The position numbers and the translations under genes are program-made. Positions 6,602 through 13,962 of a stretch of 21,584 nt of DNA are shown one piece after another. The stretch spans positions 1 to 21,584 of the forward strand of contig CALLHZ010000094.1 in the NCBI GenBank assembly GCA_938009115.1, written 5' to 3'. Position 1 is the first letter of the stretch; each line of letters begins with the position of its first letter. The DNA is from an uncultured Clostridia bacterium (GTDB taxonomy: Bacteria; Bacillota; Clostridia; Peptostreptococcales; Anaerovoracaceae). The notes beneath the pieces were generated by a model. That model was not told the origin of the DNA, searched no databases, and was given only the letters and a program-made list of their open reading frames with translations.

Positions 6602-7879
6602 ATGAAAAATTTCCAGGAAATGAATCCCCAAGAACGACTCGGCGAAAAACAGCATCAGCTGGAGAAGTATCAACGATACCAGACCATGGACCTTCGCCTG
6701 AACATGACTCGCGGGAAGCCCGGGGAAGATCAACTGGAACTCTCCATGCCCTTGCTGGATGTATTGAACGGCACAAGTGACTGCCGGGATTCCAATGGAA
6801 TAGATTGCAGAAATTACGGCGAACTCGCAGGCATTATGGAAGCCAGAAAACTGTTCGGGGATTTTCTCGGTGTTGCACCGGAAGAAACCATCGTCGTAGG
6901 GTCCTCCTCACTTACCTTCATGTATGACTGCATGGCCCGGGCTATGCTCGCAGGCGTCTCGGGAAGCAAAGAGCCCTGGGGCAAAAGCGGCAAGGTAAAA
7001 TTCCTCTGCCCTGTGCCGGGCTATGACCGTCATTTTACCATCTGCGAGTTCCTTGGGATCGAAATGATCCCGGTTGAGCTTTCGGCAAAAGGTCCGGATA
7101 TGAACGCCGTGCGCCGGCTTGTCGCAGAAGATGAAACGATCAAAGGCATTTGGTGCGTCCCGAAATATACAAACCCATATGGAGGATGTTACAGCGACGA
7201 TACGGTGCGCGCTCTTGCATCGATGGAAACAAAAGCACCGGATTTCAGGATTTTCTGGGATAACGCCTATGCCATGCATCACATCTATCGTGACGTGCCG
7301 GTTCTGAACATTCTTGACGAGTGCAAGAAAGCTGGAAATCCAGACCGTCCCTATATGTTCGGCTCAACCTCCAAAGTCACGTTCCCCGGCGCAGGCGTAG
7401 GTTTTTTCGGCGCGTCCCGGGACAATATTGCCTTTACCCTGAAGCAGATCTCGGCCCAAAGCATCAGTTGGGATAAGCTCAACATGCTGCGCCATGTCCG
7501 TTTTTTTAAAGACATGAGCGGGATCTTGGCCATGATGGACCGCCAAGCCGCCCTGCTCAGGCCGAAGTTCGACTGCGTACTTTCTATGCTGGAGGACGAG
7601 CTGGGCGGGATCGGCGCCGGCGAGTGGGTCCGTCCTGACGGCGGTTATTTTATCACATATATCGGGAATCCCGGCTGTGCCAAACGGATCCACCAGCTCT
7701 GCAAAGATGCCGGTGTCATGCTCACAGAACCGGGCGCGACCCATCCCTATCACAAAGACCCCGAGGACCGCTTCCTGCGTATCGCTCCCTCCTACCCGCC
7801 GGTCAATGAACTGCGGACGGCGATGGAAGTGTTCTGCACAGCAGCCAGGATCGCTTCACTTGAAGCGCTGGAAATATAA
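6602..7879 (+). CDS. Aspartate aminotransferase-type PLP enzyme (PF12897-like, class I fold)
   Basis: A 425-residue PLP-dependent aminotransferase of the atypical group (Corynebacterium glutamicum AspT type), expected to interconvert aspartate plus 2-oxoglutarate with oxaloacetate plus glutamate. Key residues seen are GSSSLTFMYD (100-109, phosphate loop), the TNPYGG segment with N191, FWDNAY with D220 and Y223 contacting the PLP ring, GSTSKVTFPGAG (254-265) with K258 as the Schiff-base lysine, and FLRIAP with R393 for the substrate carboxylate. Length fits the family. The ATG at 6602 has AAGGA 9 nt upstream. It is 32 bp before asnA, which uses aspartate, so the pair forms an oxaloacetate-to-asparagine route. 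Aspartate as substrate is inferred from family and neighbour. Confidence 0.9.
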   Translation: MKNFQEMNPQERLGEKQHQLEKYQRYQTMDLRLNMTRGKPGEDQLELSMPLLDVLNGTSDCRDSNGIDCRNYGELAGIMEARKLFGDFLGVAPEETIVVGSSSLTFMYDCMARAMLAGVSGSKEPWGKSGKVKFLCPVPGYDRHFTICEFLGIEMIPVELSAKGPDMNAVRRLVAEDETIKGIWCVPKYTNPYGGCYSDDTVRALASMETKAPDFRIFWDNAYAMHHIYRDVPVLNILDECKKAGNPDRPYMFGSTSKVTFPGAGVGFFGASRDNIAFTLKQISAQSISWDKLNMLRHVRFFKDMSGILAMMDRQAALLRPKFDCVLSMLEDELGGIGAGEWVRPDGGYFITYIGNPGCAKRIHQLCKDAGVMLTEPGATHPYHKDPEDRFLRIAPSYPPVNELRTAMEVFCTAARIASLEALEI

Positions 7880-7911
7880 GATATTGTAACATCAAAGAAA
7901 GAGGTATCATC

Positions 7912-8925
7912 ATGAGCAAAGTCATCATTCCGGAAAACTACCGCGCCGCCCTGGGATCCTACGACACCCAGAAAGCCATCGGCATGATCCACATCCTTTT
8001 CGAGGAAAAGCTTTGCGATACCCTGAATTTGAAGCGGGTTTCAGCCCCGCTTTTCCTGGAAGCCGCCACCGGACTCAACGACGATCTGAACGGCGTGGAG
8101 CGCCCTGTCACCTTTGACATCAAAGATATCAATGCCGAGGCGCAAGTCGTTCACTCTCTGGCAAAATGGAAGCGCCAGGCCCTTCACGACTATGACTTTC
8201 ATGTGGGAAAAGGCTTGTATACCGATATGAATGCGATTCGGCGGGACGAAGAGCTGGACAATCTTCATTCAGTCTATGTGGATCAGTGGGACTGGGAAAA
8301 AGTGATCCGAAAAGAAGACCGCAACCTGGATTTTCTGAAAGAAACAGTGTGCGGTATCGTTGACGCGATCTGCGACACGGAAGACATGCTGCGGGCTATT
8401 TTCCCCCAGCTGGAAGTCCGCCCCCGAAAAGACCGCAATGTCAGCTTCATCACAACTCAGGAGCTTGAAGATATGTATCCGGCCCTGACACCAAAGGAAC
8501 GGGAGGACGCTTATACCCGAGAACATCACACTGCGTTTCTGATGCAGATCGGAGGAAAGCTCAAAAGCGGAAAGCCTCACGACGGCCGAGCCCCGGATTA
8601 CGACGACTGGTCGTTGAACGGCGATATCCTGTTTTACAATGCGGTGCTGGATTCCACTATCGAGATCTCCAGCATGGGAATCCGTGTCAGCCCGGAATCT
8701 CTCGATCGGCAGCTGGCCATCGCGGGGTGTGATCATCGCAGGGAATATCCTTTCCATAAAGCCTTGCTGTCCGGTGAACTTCCCTATACAATAGGAGGCG
8801 GGATCGGACAAAGCAGGCTCTGCATGCTTCTGCTGGGAAGCGCCCATATCGGCGAAGTGCAGTCCGCGGTCTGGGATCCGCAGACAAAACAACGCTGCAA
8901 GGAAGCGGGGATATTCATACTTTAA
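7912..8925 (+). CDS. asnA: Aspartate--ammonia ligase (asparagine synthetase A)
   Basis: A 337-residue enzyme that makes asparagine from aspartate, ammonia and ATP, releasing AMP and pyrophosphate. It matches E. coli AsnA along its length: VHSLAKWKRQ (80-89), HSVYVDQWDWE (119-129), RAPDYDDW, LNGDILFYN, SSMGIRV and the ATP-binding TIGGGIGQSRL near the C-terminus. Residues corresponding to the E. coli catalytic D46, R100 and Q116 appear as D58, R110 and Q125. The ATG at 7912 follows AAAGAGG. It lies between the aminotransferase and a TraX family gene, 14 bp from the latter. Using free ammonia rather than glutamine fits an ammonia-rich amino acid fermenter. Confidence 0.97.
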   Translation: MSKVIIPENYRAALGSYDTQKAIGMIHILFEEKLCDTLNLKRVSAPLFLEAATGLNDDLNGVERPVTFDIKDINAEAQVVHSLAKWKRQALHDYDFHVGKGLYTDMNAIRRDEELDNLHSVYVDQWDWEKVIRKEDRNLDFLKETVCGIVDAICDTEDMLRAIFPQLEVRPRKDRNVSFITTQELEDMYPALTPKEREDAYTREHHTAFLMQIGGKLKSGKPHDGRAPDYDDWSLNGDILFYNAVLDSTIEISSMGIRVSPESLDRQLAIAGCDHRREYPFHKALLSGELPYTIGGGIGQSRLCMLLLGSAHIGEVQSAVWDPQTKQRCKEAGIFIL

Positions 8926-8939
8926 GGAAACGGGAGTCT

Positions 8940-9701
8940 ATGGAACAGATTTATCCCAAACGAAACAAAGGCTTTTCAGGACAGGCGATCCGCCTTGCCG
9001 CCATCTGCGCGATGCTTTGTGACCACATCTTGGTCACGATCGCCCCGGAGCACAGCTGGCTCACCTATATAGGACGGATCGCCTTTCCCTTGTTTGCTTT
9101 TCTGGTCGCAGAGGGTTTTTATCACACAACTTCCCGCTCGGCCTACCTCGTTCGCATCCTTTTGCTTGCAGCGATTTCCGAGATCCCCTTTGATCTGATG
9201 AGAAGCGGAAAGCTCAGCGACCCAGAAACCCAGAATGTCCTGTGGACCCTGGCTCTCGGTCTTTTGACGATCATTGCCGTCCACTATGTCAAGACCCGGA
9301 TCGACAATGTAGTCGCAACCGGCGCCGCTGCTGTGGCTGCAGCAACGTTTACCATGTATCTGGCCGATGATCTCCTGACAGACTATTACGGCTACGGCGT
9401 GCTCACCGTTCTGCTGTTTTATATCATGCGGGATCTGCGCTACGAAAAACTCGGCCAGCTTTTCGGGCTCACCCTGATCAACGTGGTCTGGATGAACGGT
9501 GCCGTCGTCACCTGGCATATTAATGAGACCGCACTGTCCCTCCCACTCCAGAGCTTTGCCCTATTTTCACTTTTCTTTATATGGAAATACAACGAGACCC
9601 GGGGCCCGGACAATACGATCCTCCGATATATGTCCTACGCATTTTATCCGGTGCACATGCTGATCCTGGCCCTAATGGCACTCAACGGCATCGTTTTCTG
9701 A
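8940..9701 (+). CDS. TraX family membrane protein
   Basis: A 253-residue polytopic membrane protein of the TraX/acyltransferase-3-like family. TraX of the F plasmid acetylates pilin, but chromosomal Firmicute members are of unknown role. Family marks seen: RLAAICAMLCDHI (18-30), YIGRIAFPLFAFLVAEGFYHT (43-63), EIPFDLM (81-87) and FYPVHMLILALM near the end. Around eight hydrophobic segments are present. A GGGAG site precedes the ATG at 8940, 14 bp after asnA. Co-transcription with asnA is likely; a functional link is not evident. No conjugation genes are near, so this is not a sign of a plasmid. Confidence 0.85.
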   Translation: MEQIYPKRNKGFSGQAIRLAAICAMLCDHILVTIAPEHSWLTYIGRIAFPLFAFLVAEGFYHTTSRSAYLVRILLLAAISEIPFDLMRSGKLSDPETQNVLWTLALGLLTIIAVHYVKTRIDNVVATGAAAVAAATFTMYLADDLLTDYYGYGVLTVLLFYIMRDLRYEKLGQLFGLTLINVVWMNGAVVTWHINETALSLPLQSFALFSLFFIWKYNETRGPDNTILRYMSYAFYPVHMLILALMALNGIVF

Positions 9702-9748
9702 CAGGTCATTTCCTTTCAGAAAAAACGATCTAATCCGCTAAAATTCAC

Positions 9749-9777
9749 TTTACAACGTATACGGCTTATGCTAACAT
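9749..9777 (+). promoter_or_regulatory. tRNA-Leu promoter
   Basis: TTTACA (9749-9754), 17-nt spacer ending in TGC, then TAACAT (9772-9777). It has the same -35 hexamer as the tRNA-Arg promoter plus a TGn extension. The start would be near 9784, about 11 nt before the tRNA. Confidence 0.72.
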
Positions 9778-9794
9778 ATCCCTTGTTGAAACCT

Positions 9795-9879
9795 GCGGTA
9801 GTGGCGGAATCGGCAGACGCGCACGGTTGAGGGCCGTGTGGGTAACACCGTGGAGGTTCAAGTCCTCTCTACCGCACCA
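9795..9879 (+). tRNA. tRNA-Leu (anticodon GAG)
   Basis: A class II tRNA. The acceptor GCGGTAG pairs with CTACCGC. The anticodon stem is CACGG/CCGTG with loop TTGAGGG, giving GAG. There is a long variable arm (TGGGTAACACCG), a T loop with TTCAAGTC, discriminator A and an encoded CCA ending at 9879. It is 85 nt long, as expected for leucine tRNAs. Confidence 0.96.
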
Positions 9880-9885
9880 AAAGAG

Positions 9886-9919
9886 CGAAATCGTCGAAAG
9901 GCGGTTTCGTTTTTGTTTA
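9886..9919 (+). terminator. Rho-independent terminator after tRNA-Leu
   Basis: CGAAATCG (9886-9893) pairs with CGGTTTCG (9902-9909, one T-G wobble) around an 8-nt loop, followed by TTTTTGTTT. It starts seven bases after the tRNA. Confidence 0.82.
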
Positions 9920-9985
9920 TGAAACACTTTTCTTGGACCAGGATTTCAAGTATCATAACAGTATATGGCAAAGGAGGACGATGTC

Positions 9986-10123
9986 ATGAGAAAAACAGCG
10001 AAGCCGCCGCGGGCTCCTTCCTATCCCGGACACTCACCGGTAAAAAGCCACATCAACCCGAGGAAATCCGGAAAACGAAGCCGGTCTTTCTTCTCCAAAC
10101 TGCTCGATCTTCTGAAACATTGA
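9986..10123 (+). CDS. Small basic protein, 45 residues, unknown
   Basis: ATG at 9986 to TGA at 10121-10123. It has an excellent ribosome binding site, AAAGGAGG, with an 8-nt spacer. The protein begins MRKTAKPPRAPSYP, has a middle rich in Lys, Arg, Ser and Pro (SGKRSRS at 28-34), and ends in a short amphipathic segment FFSKLLDLLKH (35-45). It has about 14 Lys, Arg and His residues and only one Asp. No signal peptide or membrane segment is visible. I do not recognise it. It lies 50 bp before the gamma-glutamyltransferase gene on the same strand and may be its operon leader. A nucleic-acid or membrane-surface binding role is possible from charge alone. The main evidence that it is translated is the ribosome binding site. 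Confidence 0.6.
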   Translation: MRKTAKPPRAPSYPGHSPVKSHINPRKSGKRSRSFFSKLLDLLKH

Positions 10124-10173
10124 ACATCTCCCGCCGATCTGCGGAATTTTATCACTGCCAATAAAGGAGACCC

Positions 10174-11817
10174 ATGATGAATCAACAGATACAGGATTAT
10201 CCGTTCCCCTCCAGAAGAAGCATGACCTACGCTAAAAACGGGATGGTCTGCACCTCTCAGCCTCTGGCCGCCGGCGCAGGCCTGGATGTACTCAAGCGAG
10301 GTGGAAATGCCATTGACGCCGCCGTCGCCACGGCCGCATGCATGACCGTCACAGAGCCTACCTCCAACGGCATCGGCAGCGATGCCTTCGCGCTGGTCTG
10401 GATCGAAAAGGAAAAGAAGCTGTACGGACTCAATGCCAGCGGCAAAGCCCCCATGGCAGTCGATCCGCAAATAATCAGGGATATGGGCTACAGTGAAATG
10501 CCAATCACAGGCTGGCACACCGTCATGGTGCCCGGCGCTCCCTCTGCCTGGGCGGAGATGGCAAGGCGTTTCGGCAAACTTCCTCTCACTGACTCCTTTC
10601 GAGCCGCCATCGGTTACGCGGAGGACGGATATCCTCTCTCCCCCGTCATCAGCAAGCTCTGGGAGAAAGAATACAACCGCCTGAACAAAGAGCTCCAGGA
10701 TCCCCGGGTCCAGGCTCACAGCGATGGATTCCGGGAGTTGTTCCGGGTCTTTATGCCCAATGGACGGACCCCAAGGGCCGGAGAAGTCTGGCGCTCGCCC
10801 GACCATGCCAGAACACTGCGAATGATTGCCGAAACCAATGCCGAAGCTTTCTACAAAGGGGAGCTTGCCGATCGTATCGACGCATTCTCCAGAGAAACCG
10901 GCGGATCGATCCGCAAAAGTGATCTGGAGGATTATCGCTGCAGCTGGGTCGAACCGATCTGTACGGATTATAAGGGTCACACCGTATGGGAGATCCCGCC
11001 CAACGGAGACGGCATTATTGTGCTGATGGCCATGAACATCCTTAAAAACTTCAAAATCGATGAAGGCGCTTTCGGCACCGTTGAAACACTGCACCGCCAG
11101 ATGGAGGCCATCAAACTGGCTTATGCCGACGGCAACCGGTATATCGCCGACCCGGATTTCATGAAAGTTACCGTGGAAGAAATGCTGTCCGGGGAATATG
11201 CCGCCAGGCGGGCGAGCCTGATCGGAGACAAGGCTGTTCCAGCAGAGCCGGGCAAGCCCAACCGGGGCGGAACGATCTACCTCTGCACTGCCGACAGCGA
11301 AGGAAATATGGTTTCCTTTATCCAAAGCAATTATTGGAACTTCGGTTCGGGGCTTGTCGTACCTGGCACAGGCATTTCCCTTCAGAACCGGGGCACAAAC
11401 TTTTCACTGGATCCCGAAAGTGAAAACTGTATCGCGCCGGGGAAAAAAGCCTTCCACACCATCATTCCGGGCTTTCTGACCAAGGATGGCGAAGCTGTCG
11501 GACCCTTTGGCGTGATGGGCGGATTTATGCAACCGCAGGGGCAAATGCAGGTCCTGTGCAATGTACTGGATTTCGGCATGAACCCCCAGTCTGCACTGGA
11601 CGCGCCCCGCTTCCAGTGGACGGAAGGAATGAAATACGAAATCGAAGACGATTTTTCGCCAGACGTGATCGAAGCCCTGCGGGCAAAAGGCCACGAGATC
11701 CAATTGTTTACCGACCGCATGAGTTTTGGCAGAGGACAGATCATCTGGAAAACTGCCGAAGGCATATACGGAGGCGCAACAGAGCCCCGTGCCGACGGCA
11801 CCGTAGCTGCGTGGTAG
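10174..11817 (+). CDS. Gamma-glutamyltransferase family protein (YwrD-like, cytoplasmic)
   Basis: A 547-residue N-terminal-nucleophile hydrolase that cleaves or transfers gamma-glutamyl groups (glutathione or other gamma-glutamyl compounds). The N-terminal domain has LAAGAGLDVLKRGGNAIDAA (31-50) and TEPTSNGIGSD (60-70), typical of the family. The autoprocessing site is NRGGT with T367 as the expected new N-terminus of the small subunit. Downstream the oxyanion/substrate loop region reads NYWNFGSGLVVPGTGI (386-401). There is no signal peptide, unlike secreted GGT, which places it with the intracellular YwrD-type group. Two ATGs (10174 and 10177) follow AAAGGAG; the second has the better spacing. 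The carbon-nitrogen hydrolase gene follows 13 bp later, so the two are one operon. Substrate is unproven. Confidence 0.92.
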   Translation: MMNQQIQDYPFPSRRSMTYAKNGMVCTSQPLAAGAGLDVLKRGGNAIDAAVATAACMTVTEPTSNGIGSDAFALVWIEKEKKLYGLNASGKAPMAVDPQIIRDMGYSEMPITGWHTVMVPGAPSAWAEMARRFGKLPLTDSFRAAIGYAEDGYPLSPVISKLWEKEYNRLNKELQDPRVQAHSDGFRELFRVFMPNGRTPRAGEVWRSPDHARTLRMIAETNAEAFYKGELADRIDAFSRETGGSIRKSDLEDYRCSWVEPICTDYKGHTVWEIPPNGDGIIVLMAMNILKNFKIDEGAFGTVETLHRQMEAIKLAYADGNRYIADPDFMKVTVEEMLSGEYAARRASLIGDKAVPAEPGKPNRGGTIYLCTADSEGNMVSFIQSNYWNFGSGLVVPGTGISLQNRGTNFSLDPESENCIAPGKKAFHTIIPGFLTKDGEAVGPFGVMGGFMQPQGQMQVLCNVLDFGMNPQSALDAPRFQWTEGMKYEIEDDFSPDVIEALRAKGHEIQLFTDRMSFGRGQIIWKTAEGIYGGATEPRADGTVAAW

Positions 11818-11830
11818 CGCGGAGGACTGA

Positions 11831-12643
11831 ATGAAAGAATGTATGGCGGCACTGTGCCAGAATCGAATCACAAACGATAAAAATGAGACGGTGCGGGATG
11901 CGCTGGAGCAAGTGCGGAAAGCGGCAGCCGATGGCGCAAAGCTGGTGGCATTGCCCGAAATGTTCGTGTGCCCCTACACAAACCGCTCCATGCGCGAAAG
12001 CCGTGAGCCCCTCCTCGGGCCTACCGCTGAGGCGCTCTCTGCCAGTGCTGCGCAAAATGGCATTTACCTGATCGGCGGATCCTTCCCCGAAGAAACGCCT
12101 GAAGGGCTGTACAATACCTGCATGGTGTTCGACTCCGCAGGAAACCATATCGGAACACACCGGAAAGTTCATTTGTTTGACGTGGACGTCCCGGGTAAGA
12201 TCACCTACCGTGAATCGGATACGTTTCTTCCGGGAAATTCAGCCTGCATCGTGGATACCGATATCGGAAAAATCGGCGTCGGGATTTGCTACGACATACG
12301 CTTCCCGGAATATTTCCGGAAGCTGGCCCTGGCCGGCTGTGAGATCCTCGTGCTCCCGGCCAGCTTCGGCAGAGCCACCGGGGAAGCTCACTGGATCCTT
12401 TCCCTGCGCATGCGGGCAGTGGACAACCAATGTTATATGCTGGGTGTTTCACCGGCGCCCAATCCGGAGCTGCCTTATCAGGCCTACGGCCACACGGCCA
12501 TCAGCGATCCCTGGGGCACCCTCCTTGGAGAACTGGATACCATGCCGGGCACGCTCTTTGGCAAATTAGATCCCGAAAGACTCCGCAGCTTGCGGGATGA
12601 ATTCCCTCTTCTCAAATCCAGGAGGCCCGAGCTGTACGTTTAA
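11831..12643 (+). CDS. Carbon-nitrogen hydrolase, nitrilase superfamily (Nit2/omega-amidase-like)
   Basis: A 270-residue cytoplasmic amidase of the nitrilase superfamily. The catalytic triad is visible: E43 in LPEMF, K112 in THRKVHLFD and C153 in GICYDIRFPE. The HRKVHLFDVDVPGKITYRES segment (110-129) resembles Nit2/omega-amidases, which hydrolyse 2-oxoglutaramate and 2-oxosuccinamate to 2-oxoglutarate or oxaloacetate plus ammonia. The ATG at 11831 has GGAGG with 5 nt spacing. It follows the gamma-glutamyltransferase by 13 bp, which suggests a shared role in breaking down glutamine or gamma-glutamyl compounds. Its stop codon shares bases with the stop of the convergent citXG gene. Family is sure; omega-amidase activity is inferred. 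Confidence 0.9.
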   Translation: MKECMAALCQNRITNDKNETVRDALEQVRKAAADGAKLVALPEMFVCPYTNRSMRESREPLLGPTAEALSASAAQNGIYLIGGSFPEETPEGLYNTCMVFDSAGNHIGTHRKVHLFDVDVPGKITYRESDTFLPGNSACIVDTDIGKIGVGICYDIRFPEYFRKLALAGCEILVLPASFGRATGEAHWILSLRMRAVDNQCYMLGVSPAPNPELPYQAYGHTAISDPWGTLLGELDTMPGTLFGKLDPERLRSLRDEFPLLKSRRPELYV

Positions 12644-13902
12644 AGAAGCTGAGGCACGGCGCTTTCGATCAAGAAGACAAGCGCCAGCATATCGGCGGCC
12701 CCTCCCGGACTGATGTTCAAACGGATGCATTCCTGATCCATCGCAAGGAGTGCATCTTTTCTTTTATCCGGATCCATTCCAAGAACAGCTGACGCAGAGG
12801 CCTGCACATAAGCAAGACCGTCGGGCCCTCCCCGATAAAGCAAATTGGTATCCCGGATATCTTCCAGGATCTTCAGAAACGCATAAAGGCCGTCACCGCC
12901 GCTTTCTTTCAGCGCCCCGGCCCCTTTTCGTGCTGTTGGAAAGCCCTCCATCGCCTCTTCCCTTGCGCCGCCGGCCTGATACTTTGCCGCAACGAGGGCT
13001 CCGTGAGAGCCGCGCACTTCCGGTGCTGAGACTGCCTGTGCTGCAGCAAGGCGCGCGCTGACAGCAAAGGGGTCTTCGCCATTCATCAAGAAAGCTCCAA
13101 GAGAAGCGAGGAACAAGCCCAAGGCGTAAATGGCTCCCTTGTGCGTATTGACACCGCCCGTCACACGCAGCATGGTATTTTCCGCCTCCAGACCTGCGCA
13201 AATCAGCTCGTTGATATCTCGAGCCATCCCAAGGCCAAACTCCGCGCAGAAGCGAAAATACGGCCTCAAGGCAGCGGCGCTGTCCAGGAGCATGGCCAAA
13301 TCCATATCCTGATGAGATCCGTTATTGTTTTCGTCCACAAGGCCCGGCTTTGGTGTCAGTCTGGCCTCGCGGACCAACGCACCGACAGCCAGATCGCTCA
13401 ACCGCTCCACTGCGTACGAAGTCATGATCGCCCATGCTGCGCCCTTCACAGCGTCAAGTCCGTGGGCCCGGCTCCTGGAGCAGAGGTTCACCGGACCGCC
13501 GCATACCAGACACGTCCGCGGCTCCGGGCGCGAAAGCTTTTTGCCGTCTGTGCCGATCACGTCCAAATCCAAAAGGCGCCCTGCCGGAACAAGGCTTTCT
13601 ATGGCCACAGCTGAGTCTTTGATCCCATCCGCATCACTGTCAACAGCAAAAAACGCTTCCGGGCCCGTCACGGCATCCATTTGTACTTCCTGCAAAATCT
13701 TTCCGGACCAGGTCTTTCGGACCAGATCCATATATTGCCGAAAAATAAAATCGACCAGCGGCGTTTGCTTCACCTCGCCGGGAATGTTCATGGTACAGCT
13801 CAGGACCGGAACACGATACTGCGACAGGAGCGACTCCTGCAGCATTACCCGCTTCTCGCGGTTCTCCAGCACTTCATCCAATGTGACTTCACGAAACGGC
13901 AT
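12640..13902 (-). CDS. citXG: CitX-CitG fusion: citrate lyase holo-ACP synthase and triphosphoribosyl-dephospho-CoA synthase
   Basis: A 420-residue bifunctional maturation enzyme for citrate lyase. Residues 1 to about 150 are CitX, which attaches the prosthetic group to apo-CitD: GRLLDLDVIG (108-117), CLVCGG (131-136), CSRSRAHG (141-148). From about 155 onward is CitG, which makes 2'-(5''-triphosphoribosyl)-3'-dephospho-CoA from ATP and dephospho-CoA: TPKPGLVDENNNGSHQDMD (183-201) and GGVNTHKGAIYALG (249-262). Fused CitXG is known in some bacteria. An ATG at 13908 is also in frame, but GGGAG is 1 nt from it and 7 nt from the ATG at 13902, so I chose 13902. It is the last gene of the citrate operon, 60 bp after citF, with a hairpin between them. 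Confidence 0.93.
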   Translation of the reverse strand: MPFREVTLDEVLENREKRVMLQESLLSQYRVPVLSCTMNIPGEVKQTPLVDFIFRQYMDLVRKTWSGKILQEVQMDAVTGPEAFFAVDSDADGIKDSAVAIESLVPAGRLLDLDVIGTDGKKLSRPEPRTCLVCGGPVNLCSRSRAHGLDAVKGAAWAIMTSYAVERLSDLAVGALVREARLTPKPGLVDENNNGSHQDMDLAMLLDSAAALRPYFRFCAEFGLGMARDINELICAGLEAENTMLRVTGGVNTHKGAIYALGLFLASLGAFLMNGEDPFAVSARLAAAQAVSAPEVRGSHGALVAAKYQAGGAREEAMEGFPTARKGAGALKESGGDGLYAFLKILEDIRDTNLLYRGGPDGLAYVQASASAVLGMDPDKRKDALLAMDQECIRLNISPGGAADMLALVFLIESAVPQLL

Positions 13903-13921
13903 TCTCATTCTCCCTGTGAAA

Positions 13922-13948
13922 AGACCGCAGACCTTCGGCCTGCGGTCT
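13922..13948 (-). terminator. Intercistronic hairpin between citF and citXG
   Basis: Nine paired bases (AGACCGCAG with CTGCGGTCT), one mismatch and two more pairs around a small loop. On the minus strand it is followed by TTTTC. The T run is short, so it is probably a partial terminator or an mRNA-stabilising structure that lowers citXG expression relative to the structural subunits. Confidence 0.6.
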
Positions 13949-13962
13949 CGATCAACTATTCT

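Noticed and set aside
8940..9701. TraX as a sign of a conjugative plasmid or integrative element.
   Set aside because: TraX family proteins are common on Firmicute chromosomes, and no other transfer, integrase or attachment-site sequence is visible near either tRNA gene.
9690..9742. An inverted repeat over the TraX stop codon (ATCGTTTTCTGA with TCAGAAAAAACGAT).
   Set aside because: The stem is A+T-rich with a two-base bulge and no T run after it, so it is not a convincing terminator.
9928..9961. A possible promoter before the 45-residue protein (TTGGAC...TAACAG or TTTTCT...TATCAT).
   Set aside because: Both pairs match consensus at only about half the positions.
10021..11325. A 434-codon open frame on the minus strand opposite the gamma-glutamyltransferase.
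   Set aside because: The plus-strand protein has all family motifs. The antisense frame has low-complexity, His/Gly-rich content, no ribosome binding site and no recognisable domain. It arises from G+C-rich codons.
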